From positions 1 through 63,817 of the forward strand of contig JAJCXY010000084.1 of assembly GCA_029263215.1 (NCBI GenBank): a stretch of DNA of 63,817 nucleotides, in the 5' to 3' direction. A program made the position numbers and the translations under genes. Numbering within the stretch: the first letter of the stretch is position 1; the number at the start of each line of letters is the position of its first letter. A model generated the notes under the pieces. That model did not search any database, was not told the DNA's origin, and saw only the letters and a list, made by a program, of their open reading frames with translations. This document shows positions 51,233 to 60,905 of this stretch, piece after piece. Source of the DNA: Acidimicrobiales bacterium. GTDB taxonomy: Bacteria; Actinomycetota; Acidimicrobiia; Acidimicrobiales; Aldehydirespiratoraceae.

Positions 51233-53665
51233 ATGGACAACACCACTGTCGAGGTCGACGCCGGTCATTTCTTTCTCGGACCGGTCGTCGATCCAACCAC
51301 GGGTGATCCGGTCGGCGACGACCGGATCATCTATGAGGCCTCCGATCTCACCACCCATGGGGTGATCGTGGGCATGACCGGGTCGGGCAAAACCGGCCTC
51401 GGCATGTGCCTGCTGGAGGAGGCCCTGCTCCAGGGCATCCCCACCCTCGTGATCGACCCCAAGGGCGACATGGGCAACCTCCTGCTCACGTTTCCCAACC
51501 TCGCGCCCGGTGATTTCCGGCCATGGATCAACGAGGGTGAAGCCGGACGCGATGGCGTCACTCCCGATGAGCTGGCCGCGTCGACAGCCGAGTTGTGGGA
51601 GGGCGGCCTCGCCGGGTCGGGGATCGGCAAGGATCGCATCGCCGCCCTGAGGAGCCGGTCGGAGATGACCATCTACACGCCCGGCTCCAATGCAGGAATC
51701 CCGCTCAACGTGATCGGCGACCTGAGCGCGCCACAAGGGGATCCAGACGAGGAAACGCTGAGAGAGGAAGTCGACGGCCTGGTCCAGGGCCTGCTCGGCC
51801 TCGTCGACATCGACTCCGATCCTCTCTCGGGCCGCGAGCATGTACTGCTCGCCAACCTGGTGCACGCCTCCTGGTCGTCGGGCATCGACCTCGATCTGGC
51901 CAAGCTCCTCGCCCAGGTGCAGAACCCACCGATGCGCAAGCTCGGCGTGATCGAGCTCGACACATTCTTCCCACCCTCCGATCGCACCGCCCTCGCCATG
52001 AAGCTCAACGGTCTTCTGGCCTCGCCGGCCTTCGCCGCGTGGAGCAAGGGCGTGCCTCTCGACATCGCCTCGATGCTCGAGACCCCCGACGGCCGACCCC
52101 GAGCCGCAATCGTGTCGATCGCCCACCTGTCTGATTCCGAGCGCCAGTTCGTGGTGACCTTGTTGCTGTCGAAGCTGGTCACCTGGATGCGCAGCCAGCC
52201 CGGAAGTCCCGACCTGAGAGCCCTGGTCTACATGGACGAGGTGTTCGGCTTCGTGCCCCCAACCGCGGCCCCGCCCGCCAAACGACCGATCCTCACCATC
52301 CTCAAGCAGGCCCGGGCCTTCGGTGTGGGCATGGTGCTGTCGACCCAAAACCCCGTCGACCTCGACTACAAGGCGATCAGCAACGCCGGCACCTGGATGA
52401 TCGGCAGGCTCCAGACCGAGCGCGACAAGGCTCGCCTCCTCGAGGGCATGCGGTCCGCAGGCGGCGACGCCGACATCGATACCATCGGCGACACCATCGG
52501 CGGCCTCGGGAAACGAAAGTTTCTGCTCCACACCACCCGTGGCGGCAAACCCGTCACGTTCGGCACCAGGTGGGCCATGTCGTACCTGCCCGGCCCACTC
52601 ACCCGCGATCAGATCTCGACCCTGGTGGACGCCCAGCGAGTAGGGCCCGAGATCGCTGCCGACGCGCCCGCCCAGTCACAGCCGCCCACCGACGCACCGG
52701 AGGTGTCAGCCCCCTCGGTACTCGCCGACGACGAGACAGCCGTGGCCCCCGAGGTAGCCGACGGTGTCGAAGTCGCCTTCCTCGACCCTGGCGCGCCATG
52801 GGCCGACTCGGTCGGAGCGGAGCCAGGAGGCCAGCGCCTCGTCGCCGGGCTCGCGGCCCGGGTTCGACTACTATTCGACGACACCAAGGGAGATCTCCGC
52901 CACGAATCGGAGTGGGAAGCGGTCGTTTCCTCCCTCGGTGCCGACGTCGACGGCTCCGACTTCCTCCAGGTCGACTACGACGATCGCGACCTGCGCCGCA
53001 GCGCACCCGACGGTGCCGCCTATCTGCTGCCCGATGCCAAGATCCACACCAAGACGTTTTTCAACAACGCCCAGCGAGCCCTCAAAGATCATCTCTACCG
53101 CAGCGAGAGTCTCACCCTGTTGCGCAACCCCGACCTCAAGCTCTTCTCCCGAGTCGATGAGGAGCGCGACGCCTTCGAAGAACGCTGCCGACACGCCGCC
53201 GACGACAAACTCGATGAAGAGGCCGACGAGCTTCGCAAAGCGCTGCTCAAGAAGGAAGACCGGGTACGCGATGCGATAGCCAAGGCCGAGGATCGCGTCC
53301 GAGAGCTCGAGAGCGACACCAGCGATCGCAAGCGCAACGAGATCCTCAGCGGCGCGGTCGACGTGATCGGCGGACTATTCGGCGGAAAGAAGAACGCTCG
53401 CAGCATTCTCGGTGGGGTGCGGCGCGCTTCTTCCAAACGTCGGACGAGTGCCAACGCCCGCAACCGACTCGACACCGCCAAGAATCGACTCGAGGAGAAA
53501 ATGGGCGAACTCGACGAGCTCGCCGATGCCCTCACCGACTCTCTGGAAGAGGCGAGAGACGAGTGGGACACCGCCGCCGAGGCGATCGAGGAGTTCGAGG
53601 TAGGCCTCGAGAAGACCGACATCACCGTTGAGGATCTCGTCCTCGTCTGGATCCCGACGAACTGA
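51233..53665 (+). CDS. HerA/VirB4-like P-loop ATPase with coiled-coil C-terminus
   Basis: An 810-residue protein. The ATPase domain (1-480) has Walker A GMTGSGKT at 47-54, Walker B LVYMDE near residue 333, and STQNP as a sensor. It is preceded by the HerA-like beta segment and resembles the DUF853/helicase HerA-like group. Residues about 640-780 are long charged helices (KKEDRVRDAIAKAEDRVREL). No nuclease partner (NurA) is adjacent, so a DNA-end-processing role is not supported. Start is ATG at 51233, 17 bp after the thiolase stop. Confidence 0.82.
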   Translation: MDNTTVEVDAGHFFLGPVVDPTTGDPVGDDRIIYEASDLTTHGVIVGMTGSGKTGLGMCLLEEALLQGIPTLVIDPKGDMGNLLLTFPNLAPGDFRPWINEGEAGRDGVTPDELAASTAELWEGGLAGSGIGKDRIAALRSRSEMTIYTPGSNAGIPLNVIGDLSAPQGDPDEETLREEVDGLVQGLLGLVDIDSDPLSGREHVLLANLVHASWSSGIDLDLAKLLAQVQNPPMRKLGVIELDTFFPPSDRTALAMKLNGLLASPAFAAWSKGVPLDIASMLETPDGRPRAAIVSIAHLSDSERQFVVTLLLSKLVTWMRSQPGSPDLRALVYMDEVFGFVPPTAAPPAKRPILTILKQARAFGVGMVLSTQNPVDLDYKAISNAGTWMIGRLQTERDKARLLEGMRSAGGDADIDTIGDTIGGLGKRKFLLHTTRGGKPVTFGTRWAMSYLPGPLTRDQISTLVDAQRVGPEIAADAPAQSQPPTDAPEVSAPSVLADDETAVAPEVADGVEVAFLDPGAPWADSVGAEPGGQRLVAGLAARVRLLFDDTKGDLRHESEWEAVVSSLGADVDGSDFLQVDYDDRDLRRSAPDGAAYLLPDAKIHTKTFFNNAQRALKDHLYRSESLTLLRNPDLKLFSRVDEERDAFEERCRHAADDKLDEEADELRKALLKKEDRVRDAIAKAEDRVRELESDTSDRKRNEILSGAVDVIGGLFGGKKNARSILGGVRRASSKRRTSANARNRLDTAKNRLEEKMGELDELADALTDSLEEARDEWDTAAEAIEEFEVGLEKTDITVEDLVLVWIPTN

Positions 53666-53703
53666 TCCACCGACTCGCCACCATTTGGCGCGACCACTGG
53701 AAA

Positions 53704-53730
53704 TGTCGGTCGAAGTTCGGCAAACCGACA
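53704..53730. terminator. Stem-loop after the HerA-like gene
   Basis: TGTCGGT and ACCGACA form 7-bp arms around 13 bases, inside which CGAA-G-TTCG is a second small palindrome. It lies 38 bp past the stop. The rest of the 270-bp gap up to the sugar transferase is AT-richer than the surroundings and probably holds that gene's promoter; no other structure was found. Confidence 0.5.
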
Positions 53731-53935
53731 CATAACTGGCATCTATTGTTCGCCCGCGACCACCACTTAGTGTGTCAAGCTCCTCATATCAGACCTCCCT
53801 TTGTCGATGGGGTTTCGTGTGTTCGCAAATGCACTTAATCGTTGAAACAAAGCGACAACAAGGGCACAACGACTCAGGCAAGCGGGCAGACGGAAGAAGT
53901 ACGCTCAACTCACAGAGCGTGAACTCAGAGGCGCA

Positions 53936-55408
53936 ATGACTACGACGGAAACGCCGGCCGGGCCGGTCCTTCTCTATCCAGACAATCGAGCCCTTCCCGC
54001 GACCCCACCGCGGCGCAGCCAGCTCAACGGCTCGAAGCTGACTCTCGTCATTGCCGACCTCCTGATGGTGTCGCTGTCGATGCTGGCGGCAGCCTGGATC
54101 AACTCCCGGGTCAACCCCGACGACCCCACCACGGTGCGCGACTATCTCGGCCTCGGCCTGATGTCTTTGCCCCTGTGGCCCCTCGTTTTCACCCAGCAAC
54201 TCCTGTACCGGGCCCGCTTCCTCACTCGCCGACTCGACGAGACCACCCGCATCATCAAGTCGGTTGCCTTCGGCGTGCTTCTCACTGCCGGCATCAGCAC
54301 GATGCTCAAGTTCCCAGCCGGCCGCCAGTGGCTCATCATCGTCACTACCCTGCTCCTCGCCTCTCTGATCGGCGAACGACTCGTCGCCCGCCGACTCTTC
54401 GACCAGGCTCGCGCCCGTGGCACCATGATGCGCCCGGTGTTGATCGCGGGCCGCAACGCCGAAGGACGCTTCGTCAGAGAGATGCTCGAGACCGATCGGG
54501 CAATCGGCTACCGCTTCGAGGGCTTCGTCGAAGATCTCCTCCAGGGCGAGCCCGGCGAGTCACCCCTCGCCCTGCTCGGCGATCCTGGACGCGTCATCGA
54601 GCTTGCCGACCGTATGGGCGTCAACAGCGTCATCGTCGCCGCCACCGCTATCGACGTCGGTAGTTCCAACCGACTCATCCGAGCTCTCACCGAGCACGGC
54701 ATTCATGTCGAGATCTCCTCCACCCTCTGCGACATAGCGGCCAGCCGCCTCACGATCCGCCCCGTCGGGCGGATCCCCATGATGTACATCGAGCCCGTCC
54801 AGCGAAGTGGCTGGAGGGCCCGTGCCAAGCGAACCTTCGATATGTGCGTCGCCGGCATCACCCTCATCGTCAGCTTGCCGATCCTGCTGACCGCCATGCT
54901 CACCGTGAAGCTCACCAGCAGCGGGCCCGCCCTGTTCTCCCAGCCGCGGGTGGGACGCGATGGAAACCTGTTCAACATGATCAAGGTCCGCACGATGGTG
55001 GCGGATGCAGAAGCCCAACTCGACGACCTCGCCCACCTCAACGAAACCACCGGCGTCCTGTTCAAGATGAAGGACGACCCGCGCATCACCCCGGTGGGCC
55101 GCTTCCTTCGCCACACCTCGATCGACGAACTCCCCCAGCTGCTCAACGTCATCCGGGGCGAGATGAGCCTGGTCGGACCCCGACCCGCACTGCCCCGAGA
55201 AGTCGAAGGCTGGGAGGCCGAGCTCCACAACCGCCTGCGCGTCCAGCCCGGCATCACCGGGATGTGGCAGGTCAACGGCCGGGGAGTGGGCGACCACGAC
55301 TCCACCTACGCCCAACTCGACCTCTACTACGTCGACAACTGGAGCCTCATCACCGACCTGGTGATCCTCGGGCGAACCCTTCCTGTGGTGCTCGGTCGAA
55401 CGGGCTAG
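53936..55408 (+). CDS. Polyprenyl glycosylphosphotransferase (exopolysaccharide initiating sugar transferase)
   Basis: A 490-residue protein. The N-terminal half carries several transmembrane helices (ADLLMVSLSMLAAAWI and further) and a CoA-binding-like region (VLIAGRNAEGRFV). The C-terminal bacterial sugar transferase domain (from about 295) has a helix, FDMCVAGITLIVSLPILLTA, then VRTMVADA, DELPQLLNVIRGEMSLVGPR and TGMWQVNGR. It moves a sugar-1-phosphate to undecaprenyl phosphate to begin capsule or exopolysaccharide synthesis. No glycosyltransferases follow, so the rest of the pathway is elsewhere. Confidence 0.93.
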   Translation: MTTTETPAGPVLLYPDNRALPATPPRRSQLNGSKLTLVIADLLMVSLSMLAAAWINSRVNPDDPTTVRDYLGLGLMSLPLWPLVFTQQLLYRARFLTRRLDETTRIIKSVAFGVLLTAGISTMLKFPAGRQWLIIVTTLLLASLIGERLVARRLFDQARARGTMMRPVLIAGRNAEGRFVREMLETDRAIGYRFEGFVEDLLQGEPGESPLALLGDPGRVIELADRMGVNSVIVAATAIDVGSSNRLIRALTEHGIHVEISSTLCDIAASRLTIRPVGRIPMMYIEPVQRSGWRARAKRTFDMCVAGITLIVSLPILLTAMLTVKLTSSGPALFSQPRVGRDGNLFNMIKVRTMVADAEAQLDDLAHLNETTGVLFKMKDDPRITPVGRFLRHTSIDELPQLLNVIRGEMSLVGPRPALPREVEGWEAELHNRLRVQPGITGMWQVNGRGVGDHDSTYAQLDLYYVDNWSLITDLVILGRTLPVVLGRTG

Positions 55409-55437
55409 TCCCAGGCTCCACCACTAGGGTGCCGCCC

Positions 55438-57921
55438 ATGGAGCCGAACGACCCTAGGCCCGACAGGGTCGCCCTCCTCGACCACACTCCGGCCGACCCG
55501 AGCAGCGACAACCTGCTCCTCGCCTTCCTGGAATGGGCCGATGCGTCCGGGATCGAGCCCTACCCGCATCAAGAAGAGGCGGTGTTGTCTCTTCTGAGTG
55601 GAGAAAACGTGGTGCTGGCGACGCCCACCGGCTCCGGCAAGTCGATGGTTGCTCTGGCCGGCGCGTTCGCGATGCTCGCTCAGGGGAAACGTACGGTCTA
55701 CACGGCCCCCATCAAGGCTCTCGTCAGCGAGAAGTTCTTCGAGATGACCGCAGCCCTGGGCGCCGACAACGTGGGCATGATCACCGGCGACGCGAGCGTG
55801 AATCCGGGCGCCCCAGTGATCGTGTGCACCGCTGAGATCCTCGCCAACCGGGCCCTGCGAGAAGGCCGCGATGCCGATGTCGACCTGGTGGTGATGGACG
55901 AATTCCACTACTACAGCGACCGCGATAGAGGTTGGGCCTGGCAGGTTCCCCTCCTCGAGCTCGACCGGCCCCTGTTCTTGTTGATGTCGGCAACCCTCGG
56001 CAACACCGACAAACTTCGCGACGATCTCTCGCGCCGTACCGGCCGCGACACCGCCCTCGTGGCCAGCGCCGAGAGGCCTGTTCCTCTCGACTTCGAGTAT
56101 CGCGAGACGACCCTGCTCGACACCATCACCGACCTCCTCTCCCACGGCAAGGACCCTGTCTACATCGTCCACTTCACCCAGAGAGACGCCACCGCACGCG
56201 CCCAGAGCCTCACCAGCCTCGACGTGCTCAGCCAGGATGAGAAAGCCGCCGTCAAGGACGCCGTCGGCGGGTTCAAATTCGACACTCCGGTGGGCAAGGA
56301 CCTGAAACGTTTCGTGCTCTCGGGCATTGGAGTGCACCACGCGGGGCTGCTCCCCAAGTATCGACTGCTGGTGGAGAAGCTCGCCCAGCAAGGCCTGCTC
56401 AAGTTGATCTGTGGCACCGACACGCTCGGTGTCGGTGTCAACGTCCCCATCCGCACGGTGCTGTTCACCCAGCTCTGCAAGTACGACGGCCGTCGGGTGC
56501 GGGTCCTGACGGTGCGCGACTTCCAACAGATCGCGGGAAGGGCGGGCCGCCGCGGTTTCGACGTCGCCGGGTCGGTGGTGGTGCAGGCCCCCGAGCACGT
56601 CGTGGAGAACAAGAAGGCCGAGGCCAAGGCCGTCGACAATCCCAAGAAGAAGAAGAAGTTGGTGAAGCGAAAGCCGCCCGAACGCGGCTATGTGCATTGG
56701 GACGGCGACACCCTTGCCCGTCTCAACGGCGGCGTCCCCGAGACCCTCAAGTCGAGCTTCTCGGTGAGCCACTCGATGATGCTCAACGTGCTCGATCGGC
56801 CCGGCGACGGCTGCGCGGCGATGAAGAAGCTCCTGACCGACAATCACGAAACCCGCAAGTCTCAGCGAGCCCATGTCCGCCGCTCCCTGGCCGTGTTTCG
56901 CTCTCTGGTCGATGCCGAGATCCTCGAACGCCTCGCCGAACCGGACGATCTGGGCCGGCCCGTTCGGGTCAATCTCGACCTCCAGGATGACTTCCGTCTC
57001 AACCAGCCCCTTTCCCTCTTCGCGGTGGAGGCGATCGAGGCGCTCGACCCCGACGCCCCGGATTACGCCTGGCAGGTGCTGAGCACTGTCGAGGCGGTGC
57101 TCGACGACCCGACGGTGGTGCTCCGAGCCCAACTCGACAAGGCCAAGGACACCCTCGTCACCGAGTTGAAGCGAGACGGCGTCGAGTACGAGCAACGCAT
57201 GGAACAACTCGATCAGCTCACCTGGGCCAAACCCGAAGCAGAGTTCCTCGAGCCTGCCTTCGATATCTTCGCCCGGCGACACCCATGGGTGGGACGCGAG
57301 CGGGTGAGCCCGAAGTCGGTCGTGCGCGACATGCTCGAACACGCCGAAACCTTCAATCAGTACGTGTCTCGCTACGGCCTGAAACGCTCTGAAGGCCTGG
57401 TGCTCCGCTACCTCACCGATTGCTACAAGGCACTCGTCCAGACGGTTCCCATGGACGTACTGAGCGATGAACTCGATGAACTCACCGAGTGGCTCGGCGC
57501 GATGATTCGGCGGGTCGACTCGAGCCTGATCGACGAATGGGAGCGCTTGCGTAACCCCGCCGACTCCCCCGCCGATGAACCGGTGGCCTCACCCACCGAG
57601 ATCACCGCCAATAGTCGGGCCTTCACCGTGCTCGTCAGAAGTGAACTGTTTCGCGTTCTCACCGATCTGGCCCACCGGCGTGGCCAACTGCTCACCGACG
57701 ACATGGCCGCCTACTGGGACGAACACGACCACATCCACATCGATGCCGCAGCCCGGGCCGCGGAGTGGGTCGACATCGACCTCGATTCGGGTCGCGCCAC
57801 CCAGACCCTCTGCGACCCCGAAGGCTTCAACGAGTGGGTCCTGGATGCAGAAATCGATCTCCCTGCCTCCGATGCCGAAGACCGCGCCGTGGTCCGGCCG
57901 ATCGGCGTCCGCCGCCGCTGA
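55438..57921 (+). CDS. DEAD/DEAH-box helicase with DUF3516-type C-terminal domain
   Basis: An 827-residue superfamily 2 helicase. Walker A is ATPTGSGKS (Lys68), the DEAD box is DEFH (154-157), then SAT in LLMSATLGNT, and motif VI is QIAGRAGRRG. The long C-terminal region (KLLTDNHETRKSQRAHVRRS, RHPWVGRERVSPKSVVRDML) is the actinobacterial DUF3516 part. It probably acts on RNA or structured nucleic acid. ATG at 55438 opens with MEPNDPRPDR; the longer frame upstream overlaps the previous gene and is rejected. Confidence 0.9.
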   Translation: MEPNDPRPDRVALLDHTPADPSSDNLLLAFLEWADASGIEPYPHQEEAVLSLLSGENVVLATPTGSGKSMVALAGAFAMLAQGKRTVYTAPIKALVSEKFFEMTAALGADNVGMITGDASVNPGAPVIVCTAEILANRALREGRDADVDLVVMDEFHYYSDRDRGWAWQVPLLELDRPLFLLMSATLGNTDKLRDDLSRRTGRDTALVASAERPVPLDFEYRETTLLDTITDLLSHGKDPVYIVHFTQRDATARAQSLTSLDVLSQDEKAAVKDAVGGFKFDTPVGKDLKRFVLSGIGVHHAGLLPKYRLLVEKLAQQGLLKLICGTDTLGVGVNVPIRTVLFTQLCKYDGRRVRVLTVRDFQQIAGRAGRRGFDVAGSVVVQAPEHVVENKKAEAKAVDNPKKKKKLVKRKPPERGYVHWDGDTLARLNGGVPETLKSSFSVSHSMMLNVLDRPGDGCAAMKKLLTDNHETRKSQRAHVRRSLAVFRSLVDAEILERLAEPDDLGRPVRVNLDLQDDFRLNQPLSLFAVEAIEALDPDAPDYAWQVLSTVEAVLDDPTVVLRAQLDKAKDTLVTELKRDGVEYEQRMEQLDQLTWAKPEAEFLEPAFDIFARRHPWVGRERVSPKSVVRDMLEHAETFNQYVSRYGLKRSEGLVLRYLTDCYKALVQTVPMDVLSDELDELTEWLGAMIRRVDSSLIDEWERLRNPADSPADEPVASPTEITANSRAFTVLVRSELFRVLTDLAHRRGQLLTDDMAAYWDEHDHIHIDAAARAAEWVDIDLDSGRATQTLCDPEGFNEWVLDAEIDLPASDAEDRAVVRPIGVRRR

Positions 57922-57939
57922 CCGGCCCCCCGGGATCGA

Positions 57940-58173
57940 TCAGTCTGTGTCTTCAGCTTCGTCTTCGCCGGCCGCTTCGTCGTCGGTGCCGATCTCGTCT
58001 TCACCATCGATCTTGTCGACAGCCTTCTTCACCACGTCAGGGACCTTGCCGCCGGTGACATCGTCGACCTTGTCGACCACCACTTCAGCGGCGTCTCCCA
58101 CCACACCACGGGCCTTGCCGGCCGCTCCGGTGACAGCGTCTTTGGCCTTGTCGGCCATGTCCTTGATACCCAT
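57940..58173 (-). CDS. Small antitoxin-like protein (MT0933/Rv0909 type)
   Basis: A 77-residue protein: MGIKDMADKAKDAVTGAAGK, then VVGDAAEVVVDKVDDVTGGK and an acidic tail. The MGI-D-AK-------DK-DD-TGGK pattern is that of the short MT0933-like antitoxins. A GGAG lies 6 nt before the ATG at 58173. No toxin gene is adjacent, so its role as an antitoxin is unproven. It converges on the helicase gene. Confidence 0.65.
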   Translation of the reverse strand: MGIKDMADKAKDAVTGAAGKARGVVGDAAEVVVDKVDDVTGGKVPDVVKKAVDKIDGEDEIGTDDEAAGEDEAEDTD

Positions 58174-58251
58174 GTGCACTCCAGTCGGATCGTGTCGGAG
58201 CTCCAGAGAGCGTCGACATGTACAGCGCCGACACTAGGGCAAGTGACAGGC

Positions 58252-59193
58252 TCAGCCGAATAGGTTGTCGAGAACCGTCACATCGGCTGATGGTGGCGCC
58301 GCGACGCTCACCGGCTGGCCGATGTCGTTGAAATCGATCGTGAATGCGAAGAAGGCACCCTCGGGAGCCGCCTCATCCATTTCGGCCAGATCATCGACGC
58401 CGAATCGCAGGCGGCGCACCAGATCGTCCTCGTCGATCCAGACATCGACGTCCATCACGTCGACCTCCAGGCCACCGAGCCCCGAGGGGCCGAAGTCGCC
58501 GAAGTCGAAGTCGGCGAGATCGAACTCACCGCCCAGCTCCGCGAGCCGGGCCGCGGAGAACCGGCCCTTCACGTGACTTGTCTCCACCCCGTCGATGATC
58601 TCGGTGCCCAATATCTCGGGCTCCGCATCGAGGCCCCTCAGAACCATCATCAACTCAGAAACCGAGAATGTGTCCATGCTGAAGCCAATGCTGTCGTCTG
58701 CGCCCTCGCCACCGGTGGAGAAGGCCACCCATGGCGTGTCGATGGGCAGCAGCCAGCCCACGAAACCCGAACTGACGTAGATCGTGTCGTCGACGAACCT
58801 CATCTCTACCGGTTCGGAGAACATGTCGGCCGCTATGCCCAGCCCGGCCAAGTCGTCAGTCGATGCCGAAGCCATCACCGCGCCGAAATCGAACACCAAG
58901 CGCCCACGGGATCCATCACCAGCGATCGCCGCTTCCATCTCGAACAGCACCGTGTCGCCGCCGAACTGGGGAAGCCCACCCATTTCCGCGGTCAATGCGA
59001 TGCTCACGTCGGCCATGGCCGACGAAGTTTCGACCGCAGCCAGCACTCGCTCCGCCCCCAAAGAGATCTGGGCGTCCGACGCTGCGTCGTCGCCGCCGTC
59101 GGTGTCAAGATCGAACGCGGTGGACCGGTCCGACCCGCAGGCTGCGGCCAGCAGGGCCAGGAGAGCAGTGATCAGCAGTAGACGTCGGCGCAT
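58252..59193 (-). CDS. Lipoprotein, LolA/LppX-like fold suspected
   Basis: A 313-residue exported protein. The lipobox LLAAACGS puts Cys near residue 19. The rest is beta-rich with alternating acidic residues (ETSSAMADVSIALTAEMGG, GRLVFDF, MRFVDDTIYVSSGF, VDVWIDEDDLVRRLRF), the pattern of LppX/LprG-type half-barrels that carry lipids across the envelope. No lipid pocket can be proved. GGGGAGG before ATG 59193 supports the start. Confidence 0.75.
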   Translation of the reverse strand: MRRRLLLITALLALLAAACGSDRSTAFDLDTDGGDDAASDAQISLGAERVLAAVETSSAMADVSIALTAEMGGLPQFGGDTVLFEMEAAIAGDGSRGRLVFDFGAVMASASTDDLAGLGIAADMFSEPVEMRFVDDTIYVSSGFVGWLLPIDTPWVAFSTGGEGADDSIGFSMDTFSVSELMMVLRGLDAEPEILGTEIIDGVETSHVKGRFSAARLAELGGEFDLADFDFGDFGPSGLGGLEVDVMDVDVWIDEDDLVRRLRFGVDDLAEMDEAAPEGAFFAFTIDFNDIGQPVSVAAPPSADVTVLDNLFG

Positions 59194-59282
59194 GGGACCT
59201 CCCCGGTCAGGGTTCCATCGGTATGACTGGGCCGGGAGTTGACCACTATCGTGCGAGCCGGAACATTGCTCGAGGAGCACGA

Positions 59283-60902
59283 ATGGCACTCATCTACCCC
59301 GATGTCTGGGAAGCGATCACCGACGTAATGCCCGAAAACGACGCCGTCATCCAGGGCGAGCGTCGTTACAGCTGGGCCCAGTACGACGATCGTTCGGCCC
59401 GTCTCGCAAGCGCCTTCGCCGCCGCGGGGCTCGGTGTCGGTAGCAAGGTCGGCCTCTTCTTGTACAACAGTCCCGAATACCTCGAAGCCCAATACGCGGC
59501 GTTCAAGATCAGAGCCAGCCCCATCAACGTCAACTACCACTACCTCGACGACGAGCTCTGGTACCTGCTCGACAATGCCGAGTGTGAAGCGGTGGTGTTC
59601 CACAGCTCGCTGGGCGAGCGAATCGAACATGTCCGCGATCGCCTGCCCCATCTGAAGCTGCTGGTCGAAGTCGCCGACGGCGAATCCTCGGCCACCCGTG
59701 CAGAAAGCTACGACGATCTGCTCGCTGGTCACGCGCCCCACGATCGCATCGAGCGCAGCGAAGACGACATCTACATGCTCTACACGGGTGGCACCACGGG
59801 AATGCCGAAAGGGGTGATGTACAGCCTGGGGTCGTCCACCAGATATTTCCTCAGTGCGGTGACCACCCGAGCCGGACTCGAAGAGTTCGAGACTGCCGAG
59901 CAGGTAGCCGGCGTGGCGTCGATGGCGGCGGCTGGTGGCCTCAGCCCCCGCTCCATGCCCTGCTGCCCCCTGATGCACGGAACCGGCATGTGGCTGGGAG
60001 GGTTCGTCGCCCACATCCTCGGCGGAGCCGTGGTCATGACCGAACAGCGCCAATTCGACGTGACCGAACTGTGGGAGACAGTGCAGCGCCATTCAGTGAC
60101 ATCCGCGGTGATAGTCGGCGATGCGTTCGCCCGACCGATGCTGAGAGCGCTCGACGACCGCGCCGCCACCGGGGTCGCCTACGACACCAGTTCGCTCACC
60201 CAGATCGTCTCGTCGGGCGCCATGTTCAGTAACGAGGTGAAGGAGGGGCTGTTGCGCCACATCCCCGAGTTGTCGATCCAGGACATCCTCGGCTCCACCG
60301 AAGGGGGCATGGGACGAAACGTCACGGGTGAGGGAGCACACAAGGAGACCGCCGAGTTCCAGCTCAATCCCGGAGTAATGGTGTTCGATGAGAACGACCT
60401 ACCGGTCGAACCCGGCTCCGGCGTAGTGGGGATGGTGGCCAGCACGAGTGCAAATGTGCCACTCGGCTACTACAAAGACACCGAGAAATCAGCCCGCACG
60501 TTCCGGGAGATCGACGGCACTCGTTACACATTCCATGGCGACATGGCCACGGTGGAGGCCGACGAGTCGATCACCCTGCTCGGTCGCGGCTCGAACTGCA
60601 TCAACACCGGCGGGGAGAAGGTCTTTCCCGAGGAAGTCGAGGAAGCCGTGAAGACCCACAGCGCGGTGCACGACTGCCTCATCTTCGGCCTCGACGACGA
60701 AAGATTCGGCCAACGCGTGGTGGGGGTGGCGTCGGTCGAGCCAGGGCATTCTGTTTCGCCCGACGAACTCATCGAGTACACACGGATCCACTTGAGCCAC
60801 TTCAAGGCGCCGCGCCAACTCACGATCATCGACGATGTCCCTCGCGCCCCCAACGGTAAGGCCGACTATGCGTCGGCGCGAGATCTGAGTGGCTTGAGCT
60901 GA
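59283..60902 (+). CDS. Acyl-CoA synthetase (AMP-forming, ANL family)
   Basis: A 539-residue adenylate-forming enzyme. The P-loop motif is YTGGTTGMPKGV, the A5 motif STEGG, and GRGSNCINTGGEKVFPEEVE the hinge (A8). The C-terminal catalytic Lys is in PNGKADY. It activates a carboxylic acid to acyl-CoA. GAGGAG before ATG 59283 fixes the start, and the family start ALIYPDVWEAI is normal. Chain-length preference cannot be read. Confidence 0.93.
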   Translation: MALIYPDVWEAITDVMPENDAVIQGERRYSWAQYDDRSARLASAFAAAGLGVGSKVGLFLYNSPEYLEAQYAAFKIRASPINVNYHYLDDELWYLLDNAECEAVVFHSSLGERIEHVRDRLPHLKLLVEVADGESSATRAESYDDLLAGHAPHDRIERSEDDIYMLYTGGTTGMPKGVMYSLGSSTRYFLSAVTTRAGLEEFETAEQVAGVASMAAAGGLSPRSMPCCPLMHGTGMWLGGFVAHILGGAVVMTEQRQFDVTELWETVQRHSVTSAVIVGDAFARPMLRALDDRAATGVAYDTSSLTQIVSSGAMFSNEVKEGLLRHIPELSIQDILGSTEGGMGRNVTGEGAHKETAEFQLNPGVMVFDENDLPVEPGSGVVGMVASTSANVPLGYYKDTEKSARTFREIDGTRYTFHGDMATVEADESITLLGRGSNCINTGGEKVFPEEVEEAVKTHSAVHDCLIFGLDDERFGQRVVGVASVEPGHSVSPDELIEYTRIHLSHFKAPRQLTIIDDVPRAPNGKADYASARDLSGLS

Positions 60903-60905
60903 GCC

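Noticed and set aside
54844..55437. Long upstream extension of the helicase frame
   Set aside because: It lies within the sugar transferase gene in another frame and has Arg/Pro-rich shadow composition; ATG at 55438 is the real start.
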